DNA of 64,000 nucleotides from Mytilus galloprovincialis. Its lineage: Eukaryota > Mollusca > Bivalvia > Mytilida > Mytilidae. The notes under the pieces are model-generated. The model saw nothing but the letters and a program-made list of their open reading frames with translations. It ran no database searches and was not told where the DNA came from. Below are positions 1 to 13,700 of this stretch, in pieces. The stretch spans positions 64,469,121 to 64,533,120 of the forward strand of contig NC_134846.1 in the NCBI RefSeq assembly GCF_965363235.1, read 5' to 3'. The translations under genes were made by a program, and so were the position numbers. The first letter of the stretch is position 1. Each line of letters begins with the position of its first letter.

Positions 1-284
1 AATACTTAAAAAGCACGATTTTCATAGTCAAAAGGACTGAGAAGATACGTAGGAATTATTAAATGACCTTTTCAAGCTGTCGCAATTTCTCGTTGTCCTC
101 GAATATAAACCCTTTTCCGTGCGACTTATTTGTCTGTATGTAATATAGAGTTTTGTCATAAAAACGACTTCAAAGATGTACTTTTGTGTATAATGTTTCT
201 TACGACAAAAAGAAAAACCAATAACTCTAGAAATATTTTTAACTATAAATAGAAATATATATGGAAAGCCAAAAAAAAATATTT

Positions 285-3200
285 CAGTCAAAAAATGTCC
301 AAATTTTAGGACAAAGGGCACAGGGTGATGGTGAGAGCCCCCTGATCTCTCAATCTTTCTAATATTTAACAGACATTTACTCAATAGGTAGATACAAACG
401 TGACTAAAAGGACTTTGGGTACACTTCCTGTCTTCTATGTTTACGGAGCGCCCAAAGTGCCAGTTGGATATTCAAAATATATAGCGAAAACCTACCCGAG
501 ACCGCTTAAATGAGGTTGAGACCTCCCTGGTCTTTCAATGTCCCTAAAATTCAACCAAATCATTGACTCTGTATATATAAAGATTGTATTAGATGGAGTT
601 TCCAGAAAAACGTCATCTTCAATATCTACGGAGGGCTAAGATTGTCACTTTTCAGTCAAAAAATGTCCAAATTTTAGGACAAAGGGCACAGGGTGATGGT
701 GAGAGCCCCCTGATCTCTCAATCTTTCTAATATTTAACAGACATTTAGTCAATAGGTAGATACAAACGTGACTAAAAGGACTTTGGGTACACTTCCTGTC
801 TTCTATGTTTACGGAGCGCCCAAAGTGCCAGTTGGATATTCAAAATATATAGCGAAAACCTACCCGAGACCGCTTAAATGAGGTTGAGACCTCCCTGGTC
901 TTTCAATGTCCCTAAAATTCAACCAAATCATTGACTCTGTATATATAAAGATTGTATTAGATGGAGTTTCCAGAAAAACGTCATCTTCAATATCTACGGA
1001 GGGCTAAGATTGTCACTTTTCAGTCAAAAAATGTCCAAATTTTAGGACAAAGGGCACAGGGTGATGGTGAGAGCCCCCTGATCTCTCAATCTTTCTAATA
1101 TTTAACAGACATTTAGTCAATAGGTAGATACAAACGTGACTAAAAGGACTTTGGGTACACTTCCTGTCTTCTATGTTTACGGAGCGCCCAAAGTGCCAGT
1201 TGGATATTCAAAATATATAGCGAAAACCTACCCGAGACCGCTTAAATGAGGTTGAGACCTCCCTGGTCTTTCAATGTCCCTAAAATTCAACCAAATCATT
1301 GACTCTGTATATATAAAGATTGTATTAGATGGAGTTTCCAGAAAAACGTCATCTTCAATATCTACGGAGGGCTAAGATTGTCACTTTTCAGTCAAAAAAT
1401 GTCCAAATTTTAGGACAAAGGGCACAGGGTGATGGTGAGAGCCCCCTGATCTCTCAATCTTTCTAATATTTAACAGACATTTAGTCAATAGGTAGATACA
1501 AACGTGACTAAAAGGACTTTGGGTACACTTCCTGTCTTCTATGTTTACGGAGCGCCCAAAGTGCCAGTTGGATATTCAAAATATATAGCGAAAACCTACC
1601 CGAGACCGCTTAAATGAGGTTGAGACCCCCCTGGTCTTTCAATGTCCCTAAAATTCAACCAAATCATTGACTCTGTATATATAAAGATTGTATTAGATGG
1701 AGTTTCCAGAAAAACGTCATCTTCAATATCTACGGAGGGCTAAGATTGTCACTTTTCAGTCAAAAAATGTCCAAATTTTAGGACAAAGGGCACAGGGTGA
1801 TGGTGAGAGCCCCCTGATCTCTCAATCTTTCTAATATTTAACAGACATTTAGTCAATAGGTAGATACAAACGTGACTAAAAGGACTTTGGGTACACTTCC
1901 TGTCTTCTATGTTTACGGAGCGCCCAAAGTGCCAGTTGGATATTCAAAATATATAGCGAAAACCTACCCGAGACCGCTTAAATGAGGTTGAGACCCCCCT
2001 GGTCTTTCAATGTCCCTAAAATTCAACCAAATCATTGACTCTGTATATATAAAGATTGTATTAGATGGAGTTTCCAGAAAAACGTCATCTTCAATATCTA
2101 CGGAGGGCTAAGATTGTCACTTTTCAGTCAAAAAATGTCCAAATTTTAGGACAAAGGGCACAGGGTGATGGTGAGAGCCCCCTGATCTCTCAATCTTTCT
2201 AATATTTAACAGACATTTAGTCAATAGGTAGATACAAACGTGACTAAAAGGACTTTGGGTACACTTCCTGTCTTCTATGTTTACGGAGCGCCCAAAGTGC
2301 CAGTTGGATATTCAAAATATATAGCGAAAACCTACCCGAGACCGCTTAAATGAGGTTGAGACCCCCCTGGTCTTTCAATGTCCCTAAAATTCAACCAAAT
2401 CATTGACTCTGTATATATAAAGATTGTATTAGATGGAGTTTCCAGAAAAACGTCATCTTCAATATCTACGGAGGGCTAAGATTGTCACTTTTCAGTCAAA
2501 AAATGTCCAAATTTTAGGACAAAGGGCACAGGGTGATGGTGAGAGCCCCCTGATCTCTCAATCTTTCTAATATTTAACAGACATTTAGTCAATAGGTAGA
2601 TACAAACGTGACTAAAAGGACTTTGGGTACACTTCCTGTCTTCTATGTTTACGGAGCGCCCAAAGTGCCAGTTGGATATTCAAAATATATAGCGAAAACC
2701 TACCCGAGACCGCTTAAATGAGGTTGAGACCCCCCTGGTCTTTCAATGTCCCTAAAATTCAACCAAATCATTGACTCTGTATATATAAAGATTGTATTAG
2801 ATGGAGTTTCCAGAAAAACGTCATCTTCAATATCTACGGAGGGCTAAGATTGTCACTTTTCAGTCAAAAAATGTCCAAATTTTAGGACAAAGGGCACAGG
2901 GTGATGGTGAGAGCCCCCTGATCTCTCAATCTTTCTAATATTTAACAGACATTTAGTCAATAGGTAGATACAAACGTGACTAAAAGGACTTTGGGTACAC
3001 TTCCTGTCTTCTATGTTTACGGAGCGCCCAAAGTGCCAGTTGGATATTCAAAATATATAGCGAAAACCTACCCGAGACCGCTTAAATGAGGTTGAGACCC
3101 CCCTGGTCTTTCAATGTCCCTAAAATTCAACCAAATCATTGACTCTGTATATATAAAGATTGTATTAGATGGAGTTTCCAGAAAAACGTCATCTTCAATA

Positions 3201-6200
3201 TCTACGGAGGGCTAAGATTGTCACTTTTCAGTCAAAAAATGTCCAAATTTTAGGACAAAGGGCACAGGCTGATGGTGAGAGCCCCCTGATCTCTCAATCT
3301 TTCTAATATTTAACAGACATTTAGTCAATAGGTAGATACAAACGTGACTAAAAGGACTTTGGGTACACTTCCTGTCTTCTATGTTTACGGAGCGCCCAAA
3401 GTGCCAGTTGGATATTCAAAATATATAGCGAAAACCTACCCGAGACCGCTTAAATGAGGTTGAGACCCCCCTGGTCTTTCAATGTCCCTAAAATTCAACC
3501 AAATCATTGACTCTGTATATATAAAGATTGTATTAGATGGAGTTTCCAGAAAAACGTCATCTTCAATATCTACGGAGGGCTAAGATTGTCACTTTTCAGT
3601 CAAAAAATGTCCAAATTTTAGGACAAAGGGCACAGGGTGATGGTGAGAGCCCCCTGATCTCTCAATCTTTCTAATATTTAACAGACATTTAGTCAATAGG
3701 TAGATACAAACGTGACTAAAAGGACTTTGGGTACACTTCCTGTCTTCTATGTTTACGGAGCGCCCAAAGTGCCAGTTGGATATTCAAAATATATAGCGAA
3801 AACCTACCCGAGACCGCTTAAATGAGGTTGAGACCCCCCTGGTCTTTCAATGTCCCTAAAATTCAACCAAATCATTGACTCTGTATATATAAAGATTGTA
3901 TTAGATGGAGTTTCCAGAAAAACGTCATCTTCAATATCTACGGAGGGCTAAGATTGTCACTTTTCAGTCAAAAAATGTCCAAATTTTAGGACAAAGGGCA
4001 CAGGGTGATGGTGAGAGCCCCCTGATCTCTCAATCTTTCTAATATTTAACAGACATTTAGTCAATAGGTAGATACAAACGTGACTAAAAGGACTTTGGGT
4101 ACACTTCCTGTCTTCTATGTTTACGGAGCGCCCAAAGTGCCAGTTGGATATTCAAAATATATAGCGAAAACCTACCCGAGACCGCTTAAATGAGGTTGAG
4201 ACCCCCCTGGTCTTTCAATGTCCCTAAAATTCAACCAAATCATTGACTCTGTATATATAAAGATTGTATTAGATGGAGTTTCCAGAAAAACGTCATCTTC
4301 AATATCTACGGAGGGCTAAGATTGTCACTTTTCAGTCAAAAAATGTCCAAATTTTAGGACAAAGGGCACAGGGTGATGGTGAGAGCCCCCTGATCTCTCA
4401 ATCTTTCTAATATTTAACAGACATTTAGTCAATAGGTAGATACAAACGTGACTAAAAGGACTTTGGGTACACTTCCTGTCTTCTATGTTTACGGAGCGCC
4501 CAAAGTGCCAGTTGGATATTCAAAATATATAGCGAAAACCTACCCGAGACCGCTTAAATGAGGTTGAGACCCCCCTGGTCTTTCAATGTCCCTAAAATTC
4601 AACCAAATCATTGACTCTGTATATATAAAGATTGTATTAGATGGAGTTTCCAGAAAAACGTCATCTTCAATATCTACGGAGGGCTAAGATTGTCACTTTT
4701 CAGTCAAAAAATGTCCAAATTTTAGGACAAAGGGCACAGGGTGATGGTGAGAGCCCCCTGATCTCTCAATCTTTCTAATATTTAACAGACATTTAGTCAA
4801 TAGGTAGATACAAACGTGACTAAAAGGACTTTGGGTACACTTCCTGTCTTCTATGTTTACGGAGCGCCCAAAGTGCCAGTTGGATATTCAAAATATATAG
4901 CGAAAACCTACCCGAGACCGCTTAAATGAGGTTGAGACCCCCCTGGTCTTTCAATGTCCCTAAAATTCAACCAAATCATTGACTCTGTATATATAAAGAT
5001 TGTATTAGATGGAGTTTCCAGAAAAACGTCATCTTCAATATCTACGGAGGGCTAAGATTGTCACTTTTCAGTCAAAAAATGTCCAAATTTTAGGACAAAG
5101 GGCACAGGGTGATGGTGAGAGCCCCCTGATCTCTCAATCTTTCTAATATTTAACAGACATTTAGTCAATAGGTAGATACAAACGTGACTAAAAGGACTTT
5201 GGGTACACTTCCTGTCTTCTATGTTTACGGAGCGCCCAAAGTGCCAGTTGGATATTCAAAATATATAGCGAAAACCTACCCGAGACCGCTTAAATGAGGT
5301 TGAGACCCCCCTGGTATTTCAATGTCCCTAAAATTCAACCAAATCATTGACTCTGTATATATAAAGATTGTATTAGATGGAGTTTCCAGAAAAACGTCAT
5401 CTTCAATATCTACGGAGGGCTAAGATTGTCACTTTTCAGTCAAAAAATGTCCAAATTTTAGGACAAAGGGCACAGGGTGATGGTGAGAGCCCCCTGATCT
5501 CTCAATCTTTCTAATATTTAACAGACATTTAGTCAATAGGTAGATACAAACGTGACTAAAAGGACTTTGGGTACACTTCCTGTCTTCTATGTTTACGGAG
5601 CGCCCAAAGTGCCAGTTGGATATTCAAAATATATAGCGAAAACCTACCCGAGACCGCTTAAATGAGGTTGAGACCCCCCTGGTCTTTCAATGTCCCTAAA
5701 ATTCAACCAAATCATTGACTCTGTATATATAAAGATTGTATTAGATGGAGTTTCCAGAAAAACGTCATCTTCAATATCTACGGAGGGCTAAGATTGTCAC
5801 TTTTCAGTCAAAAAATGTCCAAATTTTAGGACAAAGGGCACAGGGTGATGGTGAGAGCCCCCTGATCTCTCAATCTTTCTAATATTTAACAGACATTTAG
5901 TCAATAGGTAGATACAAACGTGACTAAAAGGACTTTGGGTACACTTCCTGTCTTCTATGTTTACGGAGCGCCCAAAGTGCCAGTTGGATATTCAAAATAT
6001 ATAGCGAAAACCTACCCGAGACCGCTTAAATGAGGTTGAGACCCCCCTGGTCTTTCAATGTCCCTAAAATTCAACCAAATCATTGACTCTGTATATATAA
6101 AGATTGTATTAGATGGAGTTTCCAGAAAAACGTCATCTTCAATATCTACGGAGGGCTAAGATTGTCACTTTTCAGTCAAAAAATGTCCAAATTTTAGGAC

Positions 6201-9200
6201 AAAGGGCACAGGGTGATGGTGAGAGCCCCCTGATCTCTCAATCTTTCTAATATTTAACAGACATTTAGTCAATAGGTAGATACAAACGTGACTAAAAGGA
6301 CTTTGGGTACACTTCCTGTCTTCTATGTTTACGGAGCGCCCAAAGTGCCAGTTGGATATTCAAAATATATAGCGAAAACCTACCCGAGACCGCTTAAATG
6401 AGGTTGAGACCCCCCTGGTCTTTCAATGTCCCTAAAATTCAACCAAATCATTGACTCTGTATATATAAAGATTGTATTAGATGGAGTTTCCAGAAAAACG
6501 TCATCTTCAATATCTACGGAGGGCTAAGATTGTCACTTTTCAGTCAAAAAATGTCCAAATTTTAGGACAAAGGGCACAGGGTGATGGTGAGAGCCCCCTG
6601 ATCTCTCAATCTTTCTAATATTTAACAGACATTTAGTCAATAGGTAGATACAAACGTGACTAAAAGGACTTTGGGTACACTTCCTGTCTTCTATGTTTAC
6701 GGAGCGCCCAAAGTGCCAGTTGGATATTCAAAATATATAGCGAAAACCTACCCGAGACCGCTTAAATGAGGTTGAGACCCCCCTGGTCTTTCAATGTCCC
6801 TAAAATTCAACCAAATCATTGACTCTGTATATATAAAGATTGTATTAGATGGAGTTTCCAGAAAAACGTCATCTTCAATATCTACGGAGGGCTAAGATTG
6901 TCACTTTTCAGTCAAAAAATGTCCAAATTTTAGGACAAAGGGCACAGGGTGATGGTGAGAGCCCCCTGATCTCTCAATCTTTCTAATATTTAACAGACAT
7001 TTAGTCAATAGGTAGATACAAACGTGACTAAAAGGACTTTGGGTACACTTCCTGTCTTCTATGTTTACGGAGCGCCCAAAGTGCCAGTTGGATATTCAAA
7101 ATATATAGCGAAAACCTACCCGAGACCGCTTAAATGAGGTTGAGACCCCCCTGGTCTTTCAATGTCCCTAAAATTCAACCAAATCATTGACTCTGTATAT
7201 ATAAAGATTGTATTAGATGGAGTTTCCAGAAAAACGTCATCTTCAATATCTACGGAGGGCTAAGATTGTCACTTTTCAGTCAAAAAATGTCCAAATTTTA
7301 GGACAAAGGGCACAGGGTGATGGTGAGAGCCCCCTGATCTCTCAATCTTTCTAATATTTAACAGACATTTAGTCAATAGGTAGATACAAACGTGACTAAA
7401 AGGACTTTGGGTACACTTCCTGTCTTCTATGTTTACGGAGCGCCCAAAGTGCCAGTTGGATATTCAAAATATATAGCGAAAACCTACCCGAGACCGCTTA
7501 AATGAGGTTGAGACCCCCCTGGTCTTTCAATGTCCCTAAAATTCAACCAAATCATTGACTCTGTATATATAAAGATTGTATTAGATGGAGTTTCCAGAAA
7601 AACGTCATCTTCAATATCTACGGAGGGCTAAGATTGTCACTTTTCAGTCAAAAAATGTCCAAATTTTAGGACAAAGGGCACAGGGTGATGGTGAGAGCCC
7701 CCTGATCTCTCAATCTTTCTAATATTTAACAGACATTTAGTCAATAGGTAGATACAAACGTGACTAAAAGGACTTTGGGTACACTTCCTGTCTTCTATGT
7801 TTACGGAGCGCCCAAAGTGCCAGTTGGATATTCAAAATATATAGCGAAAACCTACCCGAGACCGCTTAAATGAGGTTGAGACCCCCCTGGTCTTTCAATG
7901 TCCCTAAAATTCAACCAAATCATTGACTCTGTATATATAAAGATTGTATTAGATGGAGTTTCCAGAAAAACGTCATCTTCAATATCTACGGAGGGCTAAG
8001 ATTGTCACTTTTCAGTCAAAAAATGTCCAAATTTTAGGACAAAGGGCACAGGGTGATGGTGAGAGCCCCCTGATCTCTCAATCTTTCTAATATTTAACAG
8101 ACATTTAGTCAATAGGTAGATACAAACGTGACTAAAAGGACTTTGGGTACACTTTCTGTCTTCTATGTTTACGGAGCGCCCAAAGTGCCAGTTGGATATT
8201 CAAAATATATAGCGAAAACCTACCCGAGACCGCTTAAATGAGGTTGAGACCCCCCTGGTCTTTCAATGTCCCTAAAATTCAACCAAATCATTGACTCTGT
8301 ATATATAAAGATTGTATTAGATGGAGTTTCCAGAAAAACGTCATCTTCAATATCTACGGAGGGCTAAGATTGTCACTTTTCAGTCAAAAAATGTCCAAAT
8401 TTTAGGACAAAGGGCACAGGGTGATGGTGAGAGCCCCCTGATCTCTCAATCTTTCTAATATTTAACAGACATTTAGTCAATAGGTAGATACAAACGTGAC
8501 TAAAAGGACTTTGGGTACACTTCCTGTCTTCTATGTTTACGGAGCGCCCAAAGTGCCAGTTGGATATTCAAAATATATAGCGAAAACCTACCCGAGACCG
8601 CTTAAATGAGGTTGAGACCCCCCTGGTCTTTCAATGTCCCTAAAATTCAACCAAATCATTGACTCTGTATATATAAAGATTGTATTAGATGGAGTTTCCA
8701 GAAAAACGTCATCTTCAATATCTACGGAGGGCTAAGATTGTCACTTTTCAGTCAAAAAATGTCCAAATTTTAGGACAAAGGGCACAGGGTGATGGTGAGA
8801 GCCCCCTGATCTCTCAATCTTTCTAATATTTAACAGACATTTAGTCAATAGGTAGATACAAACGTGACTAAAAGGACTTTGGGTACACTTCCTGTCTTCT
8901 ATGTTTACGGAGCGCCCAAAGTGCCAGTTGGATATTCAAAATATATAGCGAAAACCTACCCGAGACCGCTTAAATGAGGTTGAGACCCCCCTGGTCTTTC
9001 AATGTCCCTAAAATTCAACCAAATCATTGACTCTGTATATATAAAGATTGTATTAGATGGAGTTTCCAGAAAAACGTCATCTTCAATATCTACGGAGGGC
9101 TAAGATTGTCACTTTTCAGTCAAAAAATGTCCAAATTTTAGGACAAAGGGCACAGGGTGATGGTGAGAGCCCCCTGATCTCTCAATCTTTCTAATATTTA

Positions 9201-10480
9201 ACAGACATTTAGTCAATAGGTAGATACAAACGTGACTAAAAGGAATTTGGGTACACTTCCTGTCTTCTATGTTTACGGAGCGCCCAAAGTGCCAGTTGGA
9301 TATTCAAAATATATAGCGAAAACCTACCCGAGACCGCTTAAATGAGGTTGAGACCCCCCTGGTCTTTCAATGTCCCTAAAATTCAACCAAATCATTGACT
9401 CTGTATATATAAAGATTGTATTAGATGGAGTTTCCAGAAAAACGTCATCTTCAATATCTACGGAGGGCTAAGATTGTCACTTTTCAGTCAAAAAATGTCC
9501 AAATTTTAGGACAAAGGGCACAGGGTGATGGTGAGAGCCCCCTGATCTCTCAATCTTTCTAATATTTAACAGACATTTAGTCAATAGGTAGATACAAACG
9601 TGACTAAAAGGACTTTGGGTACACTTCCTGTCTTCTATGTTTACGGAGCGCCCAAAGTGCCAGTTGGATATTCAAAATATATAGCGAAAACCTACCCGAG
9701 ACCGCTTAAATGAGGTTGAGACCCCCCTGGTCTTTCAATGTCCCTAAAATTCAACCAAATCATTGACTCTGTACATATAAAGATTGTATTAGATGGAGTT
9801 TCCAGAAAAACGTCATCTTCAATATCTACGGAGGGCTAAGATTGTCACTTTTCAGTAAAAAAATGTCCAAATTTTAGGACAAAGGGCACAGGGTGATGGT
9901 GAGAGCCCCCTGATCTCTCAATCTTTCTAATATTTAACAGACATTTAGTCAATAGGTAGATACAAACGTGACTAAAAGGACTTTGGGTACACTTCCTGTC
10001 TTCTATGTTTACGGAGCGCCCAAAGTGCCAGTTGGATATTCAAAATATATAGCGAAAACCTACCCGAGACCGCTTAAATGAGGTTGAGACCCCCCTGGTC
10101 TTTCAATGTCCCTAAAATTCAACCAAATCATTGACTCTGTATATATAAAGATTGTATTAGATGGAGTTTCCAGAAAAACGTCATCTTCAATATCTACGGA
10201 GGGCTAAGATTGTCACTTTTCAGTCAAAAAATGTCCAAATTTTAGGACAAAGGGCACAGGGTGATGGTGAGAGCCCCCTGATCTCTCAATCTTTCTAATA
10301 TTTAACAGACATTTAGTCAATAGGTAGATACAAACGTGACTAAAAGGACTTTGGGTACACTTCCTGTCTTCTATGTTTACGGAGCGCCCAAAGTGCCAGT
10401 TGGATATTCAAAATATATAGCGAAAACCTACCCGAGACCGCTTAAATGAGGTTGAGACCCCCCTGGTCTTTCAATGTCTA
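285..10480 (+). repeat. Left-arm tandem array, 368-bp unit, about 27 copies
   Basis: The phrase 'cagtcaaaaaatgtcc' recurs at 285, 653, 1,021, 1,389 and so on to 10,221, an exact 368-bp period over 27 intervals. The units are almost identical by eye: one shared difference separates the first three units (gagacctccc) from the rest (gagacccccc), plus about seven private single-base differences in nearly 10 kb. The array is therefore very recently amplified or homogenised. It has no coding capacity of its own; open frames here are shadows of the repeat. The same unit in opposite orientation makes up 15,295-17,530. Copy number depends on assembly through a near-perfect repeat. Confidence 0.97.
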
Positions 10481-10720
10481 TAAAATTTAATTAAATCATA
10501 GACTCTGTATATATGAAGGTTGTATTAGAAGGATTTCCCAGAATATTGTCATATTCGATATATATATGGAGGGCTTATATTGTCACTTTTCTGCTAATCA
10601 TTATCAGAATTTTAGGACAAAGGGCACAGGGCAATGGTGATAGCCATCTAATCTCTCAATCTTTGTATTACTAAGCAGACATTTAATTAATAGGTAGGCA
10701 GAAATTATAACCTTATGTTG
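10480..10720 (+). repeat. Innermost, diverged unit of the left arm
   Basis: From about 10,480 the array sequence abruptly loses its near-identity but remains alignable to the unit. Its variants, such as 'catattcgatat', 'gggcttatattgtcac' and 'acagggcaatggtga', match the reverse complement of the right-arm units rather than the homogenised left units. It looks like a surviving original unit next to the core. Confidence 0.8.
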
Positions 10721-13700
10721 GAAAGGGCCAACCATATCCCCACTTGGGGTTGTGAGATTTTAAACAAGCAGCTGACCACCGTCTTGACAAAGAGAGAGAC
10801 TGATTGAGCTCGGCAAATTGTGAGATATGGGATGAAAAAAAAACAGGCGCACCGGGTATGATTACCACGAATTTTATATTTTTTTATATGGACGATAGGA
10901 TCGAAAGATCAAAAGCTGGGTCTAAAAACCGTTTAATCGTGGATATTGGTTTTGGGTGAAACAAATTGATTTTATTTTGGATTGTTATAAAGATTAAGAC
11001 ATCGATCCAATAACTATTAATAGCTGGAATTAGTTGTTGAAAACGTCAAAGCCCTGAGTGGTATTGCCAAAATGAATCACCGCCGATGGTACTCCCGGAT
11101 GAGGAAGGATCAGTTGGATCAGTTGATCGGAACGAAGACCAACATTTTTTTAGCGTTGTTCCAACCCTATACTAGGAAGGATATTATCACCCAAGCCAAA
11201 CAGCATGAGTTGATAGAGTTTAGCAGGATGTCGAAAGATCGACTACTGGATAAGTTACAGGAACAGATCAGAGAAGATAGGAAATCATTGGGGATAAAAT
11301 TGAGGTACATCCACTGAAGAAAGCCTTTAAAGATGTATTTACTACCTGAAAGATGACCACTATTATTGACATGGTGGTGCAGACCTTCCTTGAGGTCTCT
11401 CAGATGTCAAGAGTGGAACTTATAGACGATTGGGCATTGAAAGGATAACAAGTCAATGTGATGCTGCACTGTGAAGATTAACCCAACAGGTAAGATGGAT
11501 GATGAGAACGTGGGATACTTTCACTCGGGAAACCAGATTTTCCCTTCAACCACGGACTTGCTTGAAACCCTTGAGAAGGGTAGATTAACCCTTGATTTAG
11601 AATAGATGATAGTGAAGTATACCCGCTGCACATTTCAAACATTGGTGAACAGCGGGAGAGAGAACTCAACTTATTGCTGATCCAAGGCTACATGTGCTTA
11701 AACCACGTTTATAGCAAGGAATTTCTGGAAACCAACAAAGAGTGTTGCGTCAACCACAAGGCAGCCAAGATCAGAGCTGCCCAAAGAAGGGACATACCAG
11801 CTGACTTTTGTCAACAACACCCACCCGATGAGAGTCCCTTTCGTAGTGTACGCGGACTTTGAGTGCTTTGATTTACCGATAAGGTTGAAATCAAAAACGA
11901 TAAGGTTCTGTAGCAATACACAGTTTAATAGAAGTTTAGTATCGCATTATGGCCATGGTGAATTTTTTAAATATGAAAGTTTTTGTACAATGAAATACAT
12001 TTTTAGATAATTGAAGAATAATATAGCCTCCTTAGTGGGGTTATATGAACATTCAGATTGTTTTTAGCATGTTTTATATGGTATGTATCTGTTTGACAGT
12101 CCGTATTTTTCTATCCGTACCACCCATAGGTCCATAAATTATTGTAGTGTTTATCAACAAATATTTATAGCTCGACCTTTTCAATTCAAATTATGGAAAA
12201 ACGAGCAAAAATGCATGTGTGTTTTTTTAACCTTTCGATAGATATATGCCTATAGTTTCAGGAAAGGTACAACTGTTCAAACCAACGCTTAGGGGCGTTC
12301 AAACAAACGCTTACAGGTATTCAAACCTTCACTTAGGAAGGTTCACGTCAACGCTTTAAATAAATGAACGTTTATGAAGATTACAGACCCGAAACAGTGT
12401 GAGGCGCTCGCCAAGGAGTTGCAAGAGATCAAGCGGAAGATTCAAGCCAGTAACATGCAGCATCGCCTGGAGAAGATTGGACTCAACCCTGACCTTTCCA
12501 AGGTGTTAAGCCTGTGGTTGAGGCTCAGCGAGAGGCAGCTTCACCGATCACCTAAACGATCGTTTAACTTCCTGCAGCAGTGACAGCCCTCCAGCCTCCA
12601 CCGCCCAAGTTTGACTACCCACTATCCATTGCACCACCTATAGACACCATCCTCGGACTTCGAGCACAGCAGTATTTGCAGATCAGTAACGATCCTTCGC
12701 CGACCACACCTTTGGATTTCGATCTCTTCATCGGAAGCTAACCAGTTACTTCTGACGACGATGATATTTTCGTGGATGGTGTGAGGTACAAAGGAACCCT
12801 TAACCTCTGGGAACTCATGGTGAAAAAGAAATCAGAATCTTTCGAGTCCGAAGTTTTTAAGACCTTGTCGACTATGCAGAGATCCTGCACAGTTCCGGTG
12901 CATGTATCAAGGCAATTAACCCTCTCGAGAACCCTAAGGCGATAAAGATCTAAGTGGACGAAGATTGTGTCTCACATCTAAAGCAAGATAAGCATTGTAG
13001 CGGACTTCAAACCGTGTTTCTACCCTCCGACTTTGACCAGCTCCTTTTTTGCTTGGATCTGTGCAACACTGCATACCGTGCTGGAAACAATGGTGTGCGC
13101 AACGCGATTATGGCGATCATCGATGCCATAAAGAAAGGTGAACACATCAGCATCAAGGAATATAAGCAACTCCATCGTAATATCCTCAATTAAGAAAGGT
13201 TTTGTTTGAAAGTATGCATACGGTGGTAGAAGTTTTTTTGACACTATCACCAGTATCGCTGGTCGCATGTTCACCTCCTCTGCTGCCAAGACATTGAAAA
13301 GTAGGCCTATGAGCACTGCCACCAATGCAGCCATGATAGGAGTGGTAGGTGGTAGTCGTCAACCATGTCGTTGACAAAGTGACCCGCACTCGAAAACCCA
13401 TTGACCAACGCAGCAAGCCCAATCAACAGCTCAGTGTTAAACGCAGAAAGCCCAACAACTAAACCCAGTTAAACAATTTTATCTCTGGTCGTGGCATCGG
13501 TACCATCCCAACTTCCTCCAATGCTATAAATAAATACATAATGTCTGACATCCTTACAATCACAGAAGGGTTGACCTTCGATGAAAGTCTTCAAAAATAT
13601 TAATACTAGGTTCACGAATTCGAACCTTAAGCCGGCGCCCAACTTACCAACTCTGGAGCGTCACTCCTGCAGACGAAAACAAGATGCAACTGTACAAAAC

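Noticed and set aside
28-384. 118-codon minus-strand open frame, and the similar plus frame at 16,717-16,980
   Set aside because: Both lie in the satellite arms and owe their length to the repeat sequence, with no recognisable protein features.
285-10480. Possible CRISPR-like array or tandem gene family
   Set aside because: The repeats are contiguous 368-bp units with no variable spacers and no conserved open frame. It is a satellite.
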